Assembly (NCBI RefSeq): GCF_963422355.1
Contig: NC_085100.1
Coordinates: forward strand, 6,234,068 to 6,298,067
Source: Corticium candelabrum
Taxonomy: Eukaryota > Porifera > Homoscleromorpha > Homosclerophorida > Plakinidae
DNA: 64,000 nt
Direction of reading: 5' to 3'
Shown here: positions 20,640 to 32,735 of the stretch, one piece after another
Layout of the letters: every line of letters begins with the position of its first letter
Numbering within the stretch: position 1 is the stretch's first letter
Notes under the pieces: model-generated
The model's database searches: none
What the model was told of the DNA's origin: nothing
Seen by the model: only the letters and a program-made list of their open reading frames with translations
Position numbers and translations under genes: made by a program

Positions 20640-22973
20640 GATTGCAGGTATTGGGGGACGTCGATTCGCTGGTCGGTTTAGACCATTGGGTAGCTCCGCA
20701 TCGTTTGGGATCTGACTTTCTACTCTATCATGGAATGATAGTAGATCTGAAACGAGGACGTCTGGATTGGATAGGAGGGTCTCTGTAACTCAAGAGAGAT
20801 GTACCGGAAGAAGGAAATAAAGATGTACAGAAGTGTAGTTTGGTTTTGGAGACACAAGTACAGACACCAGGGATGGAATGTGTGGTTACCATGGCAACGG
20901 GAATCAATAGTGATGGGCAGCAGTGTTCAACTACGAATACTCAAATGCTGGAGCCAAACCAAACGCTAATGGACAGTACATGTGCTTTGATTGCCAGAGT
21001 ATTGGTTCCTGAATCAAGTACAAGAAACCCAGTGCAGCTACTGTTTATGCAAGGTTCAAGGTGTCTCAACAAGGGGACGGTATTGGGCACTCTTGTACCT
21101 GTTGATCAGTGTATTCAGACAGATTCTTGCTGTACTATCAACCCAACCTCACATGAGAAGGACGACTTCGAATTCCTCAAGCGATTTGATTGGTCAGCAA
21201 CTCGTTTGGCCCCAGGCGAGAGAGGCCTACTGGACAAGCTTGTGTTAGATAACAGAGAATAATTTTCTCAAGGAGACGGAGATGTGGGGAGATCCAACAT
21301 CGTTCAACATGCCATACCAACCCAAGAACATGATCCTGTCAAGCAACGACAATATCGATTACCGCAATCACTAAAGCCATTGGTGCAGCAACAAGTTCTA
21401 GGCATGTTACAAAATGAGATTATCACCCCATCAGCCAGTCCTTGGTCCTCTCCTGCTATTTTAGTGAGAAAGAAGGATAGCAGTTATCGATTTTGTATTG
21501 ATTACCGGGCCTTAAACGGTATCACTATCAAGGATGCCTATCCACTACCTCGAGTGGATGAGACGCTAGATTCCCTGGGAGGAGCTCAATACTTCTCAAC
21601 ATTAGATTTGGCCAGCGGCTATTGGCAGGTTAAGGTTGACCCAAGTGACAGACCGAAAGCAGCTTTTTCGACACCACAGGACCATTTCGAATTTACAGTA
21701 ATGCCGTTTGGGTTGTGCAATGCCCCTGCGACCTTCCAACGGCTAATGGAATATGTGCTAGCTGGACTACAGTGGGAACATTGCTTGGTTTACCTAGATG
21801 ACATAATTGTTTTCTCAGAAACATTCAATGAACATATCACTAGGCTCTCAGAAGGTTTTGATCGGCTACGCAATGCAGGCCTCAAGCTGAAGCCTAAGAA
21901 ATGCTGTTTTGCGAGGTTAAGTGTCCAGTACCTAGGACACATCGTGTCTCGAAGAGGATTAGAAGCGGAGAAAAGCAAGGTGCAAGCAGTTCGTGATTAT
22001 CCGAGGCCTACAAATGCGACTGAGGTGCGCAGCGCTTTGGAGTTAGTAGGCTACTACAGCCGGTTTGCACGGGGTTTTTCAACAATTGCAAACCCTCTGT
22101 TTAACCTAGAGCGACGTGCGACTCAATTTTACTGGGGTGAAGACTGTGAGGTAGCCTTCAATGTGTTAAAAACAAAGCTGACTACTGCTCCCATTCTTGC
22201 TTTTCCCAAGTTTGATGTTCAATTCACTCTGACGATGGGTGCAAGTAACTATGGTCTTGGTGCAATACTTTCTCAGAAGTACGAGGGGAAGGAGTATGTA
22301 GTTGCGTCTGCCAGTAGGATACTGCACAAAGCAGAGCTTAACTACTCTACCATAGAGAAAGAAGCCCTTGCTTTCTTTGGTGTGGGCAGTGGGACACTTC
22401 AGGCCATACTTATTTAGAAGATCGTTCGTTTTGATCACAGACCCCTGTCCGTTAACATGGCTCAAGACCATCAAGGAACCACGAGGACTTTTAGCAAGAT
22501 GGTTACTGTCCCTGAGTGAGTTTGACTGGTCCATCCAACATAGACCAGGTCAACGGAATACAAATGCAGATGCATTGTCTCGCCACACACCAATTGCACA
22601 GAAGGAAGAAGTCCAAGAAGGAACAACGCTCGATGATCGATTCGAAGACATCTCGACACCCGTGATTGAGTCAGCCAATGCTGTTGGACTATGCCCCACG
22701 CGGACAAGATCCGAATTGGCTGAGATGCAAGAGAACGACGCAGTCATTTCCCAAGTACTCCAGTATTACTCTGATCATCCACCTGTACGAAGACCTTGGC
22801 GCACTAGTCAGCAGTTGTGTGCTTTTCGCAAAGTGTGGCACCAGCTCACAATAGAAAATGGCATTTTGTACAGGTATCGACCACAAGCCCCAACTCAAGG
22901 ATGTGACGACAGTCCAAGACTGGTGGTCCCAAGATGCTTGATTCCCAAGGTGTTACATAGTCTGCACGACTAA
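20640..22973 (+). pseudogene. protease end, reverse transcriptase and RNase H, Ty3/Gypsy copy 3
   Basis: The 20630-21280 part is broken by shifts. A long intact frame at 21284-22417 encodes RT: LVRKKDSSYRFCIDYRALN, FSTLDLASGYWQV and the catalytic box VYLDDIIVF (21788-21814). RNase H begins in the same frame, but its first catalytic Asp motif reads TMGAS (about 22230-22246), where TDAS is usual; a 3-base insertion removed the Asp. A frameshift near 22385 separates the rest of RNase H (frame 22368-22973), which reads TDPCPLTWL where relatives usually have TDH before PL. The frame ends in TAA at 22971, in the integrase zinc domain. Confidence 0.92.
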
Positions 22974-24276
22974 AGTGGACACTTTGACGTTGACAAGACA
23001 ATAGACAAGGTCTCGGAGATTTGCTGGTGGCCAGGATACACTAAGAACATCGAGACCTATATTCACACGTGTCAACAGTGTGCCAGGAAGAAGCAGCCCA
23101 AGAATCCAATTCAAGCTGACTTGCAATCAACTCCTATTGGAGGTCCAATGGAAATGTTGGCCATGGATTTTGTTGGGCCACTACCAACAAGTAACAAGGG
23201 GAATAAATACATCCTGGTAATGGCACACTACTACACCAAATGGGTGGAGGCATTCCCGCTTCCTGAACAACGAGCAGAATCAGTGGCAAAGGTTCTTGTC
23301 CAAGAAGTTATTTGTCGTTATGGAGGGCCCGCAATAGTCCACAGTGACAGAGGAGCAAATTTTGAAGGAAGGGTGATGCAGGAAGTCTGCAAGCTATTAG
23401 GGATGAAGAAGACTAGAACCACCTCTTATCATCCTCAATGTGATTGACTAGTGGAGTGGATGAACAAAACGCTCATCGAGGCATTGTCAAAGTATGTTGA
23501 AGGGAACCAGACCGAGTAGGACGAGTGGCTACCTCTAGTACTCATGGGATACAGAACCTCGAACATGTCTCCACTGGAAAAAGTTTACATGAGTTACTGT
23601 TTGGAAGGAGAGCACGACTTCCAATTGATGTAGAGCTTGATAAAGGATTACCAGAGGAGCAATCTATAACACAATTTGACAAAATCTCAAAGCTAAACTA
23701 CAGATAGTACGAGAAATAGTGAATGAAGAAACAACAAGGGCACAGCACAGGCAAGCAAAAGTCTTCAACCAAAGGAATAAAGAGACAACAAAGTTCAGAA
23801 AAGGAGACTATGTGTGGCTGTACAGTCCAGCGGTTAAGAGAGGTCTATCACCAGAGTTGTCAATATCCTATACTGGTCCGTTCAAGATCCTGAAGCTCCA
23901 CAGTGACAACAATGTCTCCATTGTTCACACACAAGGAGGTCGACAGCAACGAGTCCATCTGAACAGATTAAGACACCACTACCGACGACCCATGGACTTG
24001 CAGGACCCAGAGATGATGTCCACTCAACAACAGAACAAGCAGACAACCAAACAACGTTTTCAATTGCCTGATCCTAGTGACCATGAACGTGCGATGGGAA
24101 AACTGGGAATCCGTCACGAGATTGTTGAGCTGTCCGACGCAAGTACACCAGAGGTTGACAATGAAGTCGCGCAGCCGGAGCCAGAGCTACAGACGGCACA
24201 TCCTTTTCGTCCTCTTCGGAATCGGCGACCACCTGGCTGGATGAACCAAGAAGAATATGAGTTAGACTTACCGTAG
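22974..24276 (+). pseudogene. integrase of Ty3/Gypsy copy 3
   Basis: The zinc domain (GHFDVDKT...CQQCARKK) follows the TAA at 22971. The rve core has AMDFVGPLP (first Asp), VHSDRGANF (second Asp) and VEWMNKTLIEAL (Glu). Stops lie at 23445-23447 and 23517-23519, and there are shifts near 23575 and 23705. The last frame (23719-24276) encodes the C-terminal region with a GPY/F-type segment (SYTGPFKIL...VHLNRLRHHY) and a Pro- and Glu-rich tail; I see no chromodomain. Confidence 0.9.
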
Positions 24277-24331
24277 TGTTGTGTTGATTACTGTTACCTT
24301 GACTTTGACTCACGAGGACATGTTTTAGAAT

Positions 24332-24344
24332 AAGGAGGGAGGAA
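24332..24344 (+). promoter_or_regulatory. polypurine tract of Ty3/Gypsy copy 3
   Basis: AAGGAGGGAGGAA lies immediately before the 3' LTR and would prime plus-strand DNA synthesis. All 13 bases are purines. Confidence 0.9.
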
Positions 24345-26332
24345 TGTAGCAACTGTGTAGCTCACTAAAGCGACGGCTTTGTTACCGGACACCATCAATC
24401 ATCGCGCGGACAGCCATGCAAGAAGTAAACGAAGTAAGACTGAGCTTTGCTAGAGGCCACAGTAAGAAGGATTAGTAAAGACTGTGATTCCAGACGTGGA
24501 ACTTCCAAAGGCTTGAAACGGTTATGCTAGGATGGTAAACATGATCCTTCTCTGCGACCCCGGATATCGGACACCACAATCATTCACCGGACACGACCTC
24601 CCCATGAAAACGCAAAGACAATTCTGCAACTTCGCACCTGAGATAGGTTTATAGGTGACTAGATAACACAACAACACTATCACTGTCTCCATTTGCTACT
24701 CTCCTGGAGAGATAGTGCACGCTCATTAAGTTGAAGTAACGCCCCTTTCGTCGGACACTCGTTTTTTCTTTGCAGCAGCAGTCTGCAGGTAATAATGTCA
24801 TGAGAGAGAGTTGGAAGGAAATATCGTACGGTCCCCAATTCGTTTGACCTTTATTTGACTCAGCAACGATTAGTAGCGGAAACTGCTGAATTTTCTCTGC
24901 TGACAAGCTCACTCTGTTGGCATCTACTAGCCCTTCGGTACTGTCTAGTCTTCCCAGCGTAAGAATTTGAACTCCTGAGTGTCTTGCAGCGCAATTGCAC
25001 AGGCTTGATGCACCGGATGTAGCAGACGATTCACGTCATCCATGTTCTAGCTTTGCGCTGAGCACATTCTCCCAACTCGCACAGGAACAGTCCGTGCTTT
25101 CCTTTCAAGGCCCCTAAATTGTTACATGGCTCTGACTAGGACGTGTGCAGATGTTTCTATCTCAGTTTGATATCTACCTTTGCCTGACCTTGCACCGTCA
25201 CGAACTGCAGCACGTCATCGTTGGTACAACCAGCTGTACTGAATTCAGGAACTTTGTTTACTATCAGAGCAGCTAGAATCTTCACCCCTGCTTCTCCTAG
25301 GTAAAGTTGAATTAGATTACGTCAAGTCCTTGTCAACGCGCGCTACGCAGCGATCGACTTTCTTTGCAAAGGATAAAAGAGCGTTTTAGCACTTCAATCC
25401 TGCCCTCTCATCGGTTTCGGTTGTCGTCTTCTTTGTTGAACGGCTAGTTCGTTGAAACGACATCTTTTACACGTCCTCGTGGGGGCGTGGTTGTAGAAGA
25501 AATGGCTCAGAATTGCCATCAAGCACTCTAGGCAAGTGGTCTGCGTTCTGCGGCGTTTCAGATAGCTGAATTTAATTAGCTGCAGTCATTTGAAACCTAG
25601 AGTTGTTGCTGAGAAGGTAGGAAGACAAGAAAATGGGTGTCCGACGATTGGGGCCGTTACCACGGGCGTTTGACCGACTGTAACTCATACAGATCTTGGC
25701 TGACATGCAGGGTAACAACACGATTTGTAGGTAAAGAGTTGTTGATTAGCGATATATAAGTAACTAGACTGAAGGATGCGTGTGTGCAATATAAACGCTA
25801 CGGTCCGGTGAACGATGCGTTTGTCCGATGAACGGGGTATGCAAGGCTCCGCACAGTTTTCAATCTCACTCTCAGCAGAGAAGAGGTACAATGCTCTCTT
25901 TTGGTGTGCTCAATTACAACTTGGATACCTACATTTATGATGTGTTAGGGACTGCGTTCAAAAACGGATAACTGAGAACTCGCGTCCGGAATATGATGGT
26001 GTCCGAGGAACGAGGCCGCGCTCTAGTTACTTAGCGTACGTTAGTTGACGTCGTAGCGCCTCTAAAACTCGTGAATTTGCTAGACTAGCGTAGTATTGAT
26101 CTTGTGTTGTGTAGTACTGTGTATCATCTACTTATATAGAGCTTAGTTCAAGTTCACTAGTTGGTGTACGTAGCACTTGCGTAAGGCTTGATCAGTTGAT
26201 CGTTCGAGTGTGTCCTACTAGATACCAGTGCCTGCTTGGATTATATTACACAAGAGAGTGCAGTATAGTACGGATACGTCTAGACAGGAGTACAACGTAT
26301 TTTACAGAACGTTGCGTCTGGACGGTGCTACA
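24345..26332 (+). repeat. 3' LTR of Ty3/Gypsy copy 3, interrupted
   Basis: Starts TGTAGCAACTGTGTAGC after the PPT and ends GACGGTGCTACA before the GTTG target duplication. Without the nested element and its duplicated CTA it is 330 bp. It keeps an ~86-bp segment (26189-26276) that the 5' LTR has lost. Confidence 0.93.
24368..26022. mobile_element. 1655-bp non-autonomous DNA transposon nested in the LTR (TSD CTA)
   Basis: Comparison with the uninterrupted 5' LTR shows the exact insertion: CACTAG there becomes CTA-element-CTA here (24365-24367 and 26023-26025). The ends are imperfect inverted repeats (AAGCGACGGC... against AGCGCGGCC... inverted), best around CGGACACCATC at 24399-24409 and its inverse near 25995. 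The GGACAC motif recurs subterminally (24567, 24582, 24753 and, inverted, 25639, 25995). No transposase frame is seen. A 3-bp duplication suggests PIF/Harbinger or Academ; the short TIRs do not decide. Confidence 0.85.
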
Positions 26333-26336
26333 GTTG

Positions 26337-27689
26337 GCTAAACCGTTTCCGAATCGGTTAGACCATATAATGCAAACTGTTCTCAAATGGTTTAGAAGAT
26401 AACCCTTTGCGAATGGTTTAAGCCGTTTGCGAATATTTCAGACATTGGGAACACGAATGATTTTGGCTGTCGTAAATGGTTTCTATTTATTTGGTTTACA
26501 AAAATATTTTTGTAGCTTTGCTTGTTTAATTTTATAGAAACAGTTTTCGCACCTCAAAGATTTAGACTTTTGCCAAGTGCACCATACCTGGATTGAGCCG
26601 TGCCTGAGAGGTGTCTCTTGTATGAAGGACAAGTTCATAATCTCCTAGCAATTACCATCTCGAATGTCACACCTATAGTTTGGTCAACTGACGTTACCTT
26701 GATTGCTCTACTTTGGACCTATGTAAATTTGGAGAAGGTTTTTTAGTTTGTTAGCTTGTATAATTGGTATATTTTGATTTACAGAAGTTTTAATTAAATT
26801 CAAATTTATTTAATTAAGTGGTGGATTTGCATACGACGGTGAAAGTGATGTCAGTATGGCTTGTGTGTTGTTTTTAAATATTCATTTGGTTTCATACTCG
26901 TTTTGAATTTTAGGATAACTCTGACATCGCCAAAGAATAGGTATGACAGTTGTTACTAATTTTAATTAAAACACTTAGTATACTATTGATGCGCTAATTA
27001 AGTTAGAAGGAACTCTAAGAACCACATGTCCGAGACTTAGCCGTCGCAACGCAAAAGTTAGATGACCACATGCAGCGTCAGAGGAAGAAAGACGCATGCT
27101 AATCTGGACGCCAGGCCACCACTGCCATAAAAAAGCTAGAAATACTGCACTGTAAGTAAGCAAATTTTAGTGTTTCTGGTATTCAAATATTTGTGAAGTT
27201 AAACTGTTTTTTGTTTAGGACTAGTAAAAATATTTTCCAAATAGTTAGTTAAGCCAGTGAAATAGACCAACGTGTGGCAGAAGAGCCAGTGACAAACAAG
27301 CCATGGTGACTATTATTCGAGTAGTAATCAATTCTACTATCTGTGCAAGCTTGTTTTATTAAAACAATTATTTTACTTGAACATAAACTTACAACAGCGA
27401 TCCATGATTGTGTCTTCGTTCATAACTGATTGACTTGGGAAAAGTGCTCACATGATCATGAACCCATGGAAAGCCATGCATGCACATGGTATTTTGCTAT
27501 GGAATGCTTTTTCACATGCTTTCAAAGCCTGTGTTTCCCTGGTAAAAGTACCAAGTTCCATGGAAATACCATGAATTTTCGTACTTTGTTTGACTAAATT
27601 GTAGCACGCGTGTTATATAAGTGTACAATACTCACGACTTATTAAAATCAGGTTGCACAACTTTGTCTCTTTCTTCATTCCTGTTCAGG
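26337..27689. other. non-coding stretch
   Basis: The first 100 bp continue the GTTTGCGAATGGTTTA repeat array into which copy 3 inserted. The rest is AT-rich with no supported gene. Around 27460-27600 and 27890-27925 there are several CCATGGAAA units in both orientations. Confidence 0.6.
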
Positions 27690-28600
27690 GGCGGCGGAGC
27701 CGGTACGGCATTACAGCGATCGCCGTACCACTGGAGCTGCGGCCAGAAGAAGCTCCGTTATGTGTTATAGGTGTTACGCAGATCGAACTTGCTCCAGGAA
27801 CTCCTGGTATCAAGCTTCTCTGTCCTACTCGCTGGACGGTGAGTGCGCAGTCACTGAAAGCTTCTATTGTCAATTATGATGTTATTCGAATAACCATGGA
27901 AAAAACCATGGAAAAATCATGGAAGAATACAGCGGCAAGATCGATGTCACAGCACCAGCAAGAGGTATCGTCAGTGGACACGTTCAATTCCTATTTGGTA
28001 TAGTGATAGCTGAAACTTTCTCTCAACCACTGATGTCTTATATAAAGCAAGGCCTTGTAAAACACTTTTGTGCGGTAGAAGCTCAACCCTACGCGACTGT
28101 TACTTTGTCTACTTTGAAAGAGAAAAGAAATGATGATTATTTGTGGATTTCATAATGGCGAAAGCTAATCAGTTGGGAGTTGGCGACCCCATTCTTCCGC
28201 GCAGAAGGAGAGAACCAATTAGATATGACGAAACACACAAAGAGTTCTATCGCAGGCAGTACTTTGAAATTGCGGACAAAGTAGTAGGCAAAATAGAGAG
28301 AAGGTTTGAAGCGCCCAAATCCGTTCTATACACGAAAGTTGAAAGAATGTTCAAGACAGCTGCTGAAGGCCAGCACATGCATCTTGACACTATTCAAGAA
28401 ATTAATAACCATTTTGGGGATGACGTCCAAGAAGATCTGCACACAAAGCTGTCAATTGCTTGTATATAGGAATGCTTTTCAAGGAAATGATTTTACAATG
28501 AAGAAGTTAATCGAACAACTTGAAATGGTACCAAGAGTTGTTTCTAGTACTCCGCAAACTATTCCGGCTACATTAGCCAAATGAAAGCTCATTTTCTTTT
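27690..28600 (+). pseudogene. hAT transposase fragment (DUF4371/ZMYM1-like)
   Basis: Three adjoining frames together give the middle of a hAT-type transposase. The segment GIKLLCPTRWTV (27810-27842) is the characteristic block following the DUF4371 part in this group. It continues with NYDVI, then after a shift VQFLFGIVIAETFSQ, then LPRRRREPIRY...FYRRQYFEIADKVVGKIERRF (28195-28315). A splice-acceptor-like CTGTTCAG precedes the first frame at 27681-27688, so this could be one exon. The N-terminal TTF zinc finger and the C-terminal dimerisation domain are missing. I see no terminal repeats around it. Confidence 0.75.
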
Positions 28601-28783
28601 CTCAGACGGATCAAGTCGTATCGTCAAACAACAATGGAACAAGAGAGACATAATGACTTGCTTCATGTTACGTAAGGAAAGAACGATAGATTACCTGCAG
28701 CCATGCGAGAATTTGCTTTACGTAGTGAAGACCGCTTGCCTCTGTTTGGCAAATATCAATCCCTTGAATAATATCCTGAAACG

Positions 28784-28824
<41 letters not shown>
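28784..28824. repeat. (TA)n microsatellite
   Basis: About 18 TA units, followed by GC-rich sequence to 29060 with a CTGTCTGTCTGTCTG run at 28885. A tract of TA next to a GACA/TGTC run is also the end of each repeat unit at 45269-48361. Confidence 0.95.
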
Positions 28825-28825
<1 letters not shown>

Positions 28826-29368
28826 TATATATAATAAGCAAACGCTCGGGAACGCCCAATTCCGTCTGTCCACCTGTCCGCATGTCTGTCTGTCTGTAAC
28901 GCGCCGATCGACACGACGCCGGTCTCGGATCGTCGCGAAACGCGGTGGGTCGGTCGAGATCGCGAGTCCGAGACGAACGATCACGTCGGATTTGGCCTCG
29001 ATCGCCTCCGAAGGCCCGAAGCGAGACTTTGGCGGCCTGAAATGAGATGAGCGAGAGTCTGTTTATTCAATTGACCAAGTATGCGGATGGCCACACGCCC
29101 GCTATCGTACGCCGTTCTAATTCTCTCATCTACAGTGTGAGGATGCGTCGGGTGTTGTCGGAGTAACTAGTTAAGACGGCCGGCTCACTGTGCCGCTTGT
29201 GCGTGCGTGCGTCCGTGTGTTATTAAATGTGTCTTCGCGGAAGTGACGTCATTCTCCACAAATAGATCATAACGTTTTAGGTGGGAAGAGTCTGAGATGG
29301 GGATGCTGGAAAATGAGTAGTCTGAGAATAAGCAGGTCGAAATCGAGTATCGAAACATCTATCAATAG
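28825..29368. other. GC-rich non-coding stretch, probable repeat 3' end
   Basis: No gene supported. On the minus strand it reads towards a GACAGACAGACA run and then (TA)n, like the 3' tails of the array at 45269-48361, but the body is not the same sequence. 29080-29364 is the left flank of Ty3/Gypsy copy 4. Confidence 0.5.
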
Positions 29369-29497
29369 TGTAGACGAGAGGCTGGAGAGATCGTACAGAC
29401 GAAAAGCAATGTATTGTGTTGTGCACACTAATTAAATAGTCTCATAACGGAAGTAGGCGTAGCTACACTCTAGAATCATTAACATAATTACGCTACA
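29369..29497 (-). repeat. 3' LTR of Ty3/Gypsy copy 4
   Basis: Matches 40135-40263 over its full 129 bp with TG...CA ends. On the minus strand it is preceded by AGAAAGGGTGG (29501-29512), the likely polypurine tract. Confidence 0.95.
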
Positions 29498-29599
29498 AAC
29501 CACCCTTTCTAGGGGCACATGTCCTCATGTGGCCGAAAAAACGCTAAGAACACCACAACACTAAAGCAAACAGAAAACGAAAACTAAGGCAAAGCTAAA

Positions 29600-31150
29600 A
29601 CAAATGAGAGGTCAGCAAATCGAGCAGCTGGGACACCAGCAGTAGCACGAACCGGACGTGACCGGGAAGCGGAGAGTGGACAAACAACAGAGGAAACAGA
29701 AGAAGCAGAATCAGAATCAGCGTCGTCGTCATCCGTAGGAAAGAGCCGAACGCCGGTGGAATCATCGGTAGAAACAGGCTGAGAAGTAGTATATTCTGAA
29801 GAATGTGCCGGCTGAAGGCGTTGAACGTGTGCTCTAGTTACTCGACCTGTCTGGAGATGGTATATCTAGTAAAGCACATCGGAGAGTTTGCGTCGAACTC
29901 GGAAAGACCTTCATACTGGTTAGTGGGCTTGGGAGAAAGACTGGGGTTACGAGTGGAAGAATGCAGAAAGACAAGGCTTCCGTCGGCAAAGTAAACCGGA
30001 TGATGGCTGGTATCGTAATAGCGTTTGCGAAGACGATCGGCTGACTCTTGATGAGATTGAGCAGTTTCATGAGAGTCTTTGATCTTTTGGGTGAGAGACA
30101 AACCGTAATGTTGAGCATCAATTTCCAGATCGCGTGGAGTCACTACCAGCAAGAACATCAGTTGGAAAGCGTGGATCACGACCGTGCACCAAGTAAAATG
30201 GCGTGTTGTCAATAGCGTCAACAAAGCTAGTGCGATAAGCAAAGGCATTGGCTTCCAAATACTCATCCCAATCCGTCTGATGGTCATTAAGGTAGGATGT
30301 TAGAGTTGAAGCAATGTGGCGGTTCATGCGCTCCACTTGACCGTTAGTCTGAATATGATAGGCACTAGTAATAATCTTGTGAACACCAAGACGGTCTGCT
30401 AGGCGTCGGAACAAACGAGAGACAAATAGCGTACCTCGATCAGACAAAAGTTGAGATGGGCAGCCATGGCGAAGAACTACCTTATCAACAAGAACATCGG
30501 CCACTGTAGTTGCAGTAATATCAGGTGCCGCAGCGAGTTCCGTCCAGCGAAAAGAACCATCTACTGTAACGACAACGTAGCGGTTACCGTGAGTAGTACA
30601 GGGAAGAGAACGAAGATACCGATTCCCACTACTTCAAAAGGTTGAGAAGCGCTGAATAACTGGAGTTGACCAGAATGACGTGATGGCGGCGGTTTACGCA
30701 ACCGGCATGGCAAACATGACCAAACGAAGGCTTTGACGTCTTGACCAATGCCTTTCCAATAATACAGAGCACGAACGCGATGATACGTTTCTTGTATCCC
30801 AGATGACCAGACATGGGGAGGTCGTGAAGAACTTTTATCACAGCCAGCCGACCAGAGGGCAGAAGAATAAGTACATAATGACGTCGCCCATTTGCTGTAG
30901 ATGTATGCATCAAAAGACCGATACCCGAATCAACGGTAATGTAACCAGTATCACACAATACTTCTTTGAGTTCTGTAGAGGCGATGCGGTGTTCAGAATG
31001 CTTGAGGAAATCGATGATGGCATGGAGCAGCGGATCAGATTCATGTTGGGAACGAATGTCATCGAGAGTAGGAAGATCGACAATGTCGCGAGTGACAGCC
31101 ATAAGCGGTGCATCAACCGATGATTGTGAAGCAGTACCGTTAGACGGCAA
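29600..31150 (-). pseudogene. integrase of Ty3/Gypsy copy 4
   Basis: The zinc domain follows RNase H, with MSGHLGYKKR and a partly decayed Cys half near 30700-30830. The catalytic core is seen in LLSDRGTLFVSRL and HIQTNGQVERMNR (frame 30118-30504), which give the second Asp and the Glu. A frameshift near 30140 links to a C-terminal part that continues to about 29830, followed by an Asp- and Ser-rich tail. The first Asp lies in a broken stretch near 30560-30640. Confidence 0.85.
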
Positions 31151-32735
31151 ACGAGACAGAGCGTCGGCATTCATGTTAGCTTTGCCGGGCTTATGGCGAA
31201 TAATGAAATCAAATTCCTGAAGCATAAGGATCCAACGAGCTAAACGACCTGTTTGATGGTTCGCGGACATCAGCCATCGAAGATTAGCGTGATCGGTCTC
31301 CACGGTAACTGAACTCCGAGAAGACACTTACGAAAGAGTTCGCATCCCCAAACAACTGCGAGTAATTCCTGTTGGCGAGTGTCATACTTGCGCTCTGATG
31401 CATACAGTTGACGACTAGCGTACGATATGACGCTTTCACGACCATCAGCATCGACCTGAGCCAAAATAGCTGCAAGAGCAAAGCCAGACGCATCCGTCTG
31501 CAGGAGAAATGGTTTGCTCCAGTCAGGATGAACAAGAAGAGGCGTTGAATTAAGAAATTGTTTGAGTTTATCGAAAGAATGCTGTTGGTCATCAGTCCAT
31601 TGAAAAGGCACGTTATCACGAAGTAATCGAAGTAAAGGCTCAACCCTAGCGGCGTATGACGAAACAAAGCGACGATAATATGACGTAAGACTCCAAAAAT
31701 GACTTGAGTTGAGACCTATTAGTAGGGATTTCAATAACAGTAACAGCATCGATTTTCGCAGGATTGACACGAAGTCCGTGTGGCGTAACCACGTACCCAA
31801 GATATCGGATTTCTTGTTGCGCAAAATGACATTTGCTAGGATTCAATTTGAGGTTATGTTGTCGGAGGCGCTGGAATACTGTTCCAAATCTTTAAGATGG
31901 CTATCAAAATCAGTAGAAAAACAAGAATATCATCAAGATACACGATGCAAGTACGCCGTTTGAAGCCAGGGAGAACAGAATCCATTGCCCGTTGAAAGGA
32001 ACTGGGAGCTTTGCACAATCTAAACGGCATGGCGGTAAATTCAAAAAACCCGACAGGAGTGGTAAAGACGGTTTTCTCAATGTCATCAGGAGCGATAGGA
32101 AGCTGCCAGTACACGGACATAAGGTCAAGGCTGGAAAATAACTGCTTACCAGAAAGTAGATCCAAGCTGTCGTCAACGCGAGGAATGGGATACCTGTTCT
32201 TCTTGGTGCAAGCATTTACTCGATGATAGTCGACACAGAAACGCTTACTGCCATCTAGTTTATCTACCAACATGACGGGACTAGACCAAGGCAAACGGGA
32301 TGGGCAAACAACACCTGTTCGCATCATGGATTCAATTTGACGTTCTACTTCATCTCTCTTGGAAGGAGGTAAACGATAAGGCGGCACGTTAATTGGCGGG
32401 TAATCTTCAGTGTCAATGTGATGTGCTAGAACACTAGTACGACTCAAATCGTCCGAATGCTGCGCACACGTCGGAATAACTGTTCAGAAGCGCATTCAGT
32501 TGAGACTGTTGTGAAGACGAGAATCGGTCGGTAAGCAAAGCAGACGAGCTGACGACAGAGCCTGAGCACGACAGAGGTGCATTACTGCACAACGACGACG
32601 AAAAATCGCTATCAGCAACATCAAAAGATGTGACGGTTGTCGGGTCTAGAATAGCGGTTGAAGCGTAAGAACAACACAAACACGACCGACTGAACCACTA
32701 CTAAGATCAACTGCAACATCAGGGCGGTCTTCAAG
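31151..32735 (-). pseudogene. reverse transcriptase and RNase H of Ty3/Gypsy copy 4
   Basis: The 31854-32447 frame carries YPPINVPPYRLPPSKRDEVE, KRFCVDYHRVN, FSSLDLMSVYWQLP and the catalytic box CIVYLDDILVF near 31920-31955. A frameshift at about 31850 leads to NPSKCHFAQQEIRYLGYVV, and another near 31700 to RNase H with QTDASGFALAAILAQ and VETDHANLRWL. The upstream linker reaches the hAT insertion at 32736. At least three frameshifts are present. Confidence 0.9.

Larger units (their letters stand above)
18953..26332 (+). mobile_element. Ty3/Gypsy LTR retrotransposon copy 3, full-length, with nested insertion
   Basis: All structural parts are present: 5' LTR, PBS, gag with two zinc knuckles, protease, RT, RNase H, integrase, polypurine tract and 3' LTR. 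The target duplication GTTG is at 18949-18952 and 26333-26336. The two LTRs differ by several substitutions, an ~86-bp segment missing from the 5' LTR and a 1655-bp transposon inside the 3' LTR, so the insertion is old. Stops and frameshifts in gag and pol make it non-autonomous today. It belongs to a different family from copies 1 and 2: two knuckles, a YLDD RT box and an unrelated LTR. Confidence 0.95.

Noticed and set aside
28825..29040. Same family as the array at 45269-48361
   Set aside because: Only the GACA run and (TA)n tail are alike; the body does not align by eye.
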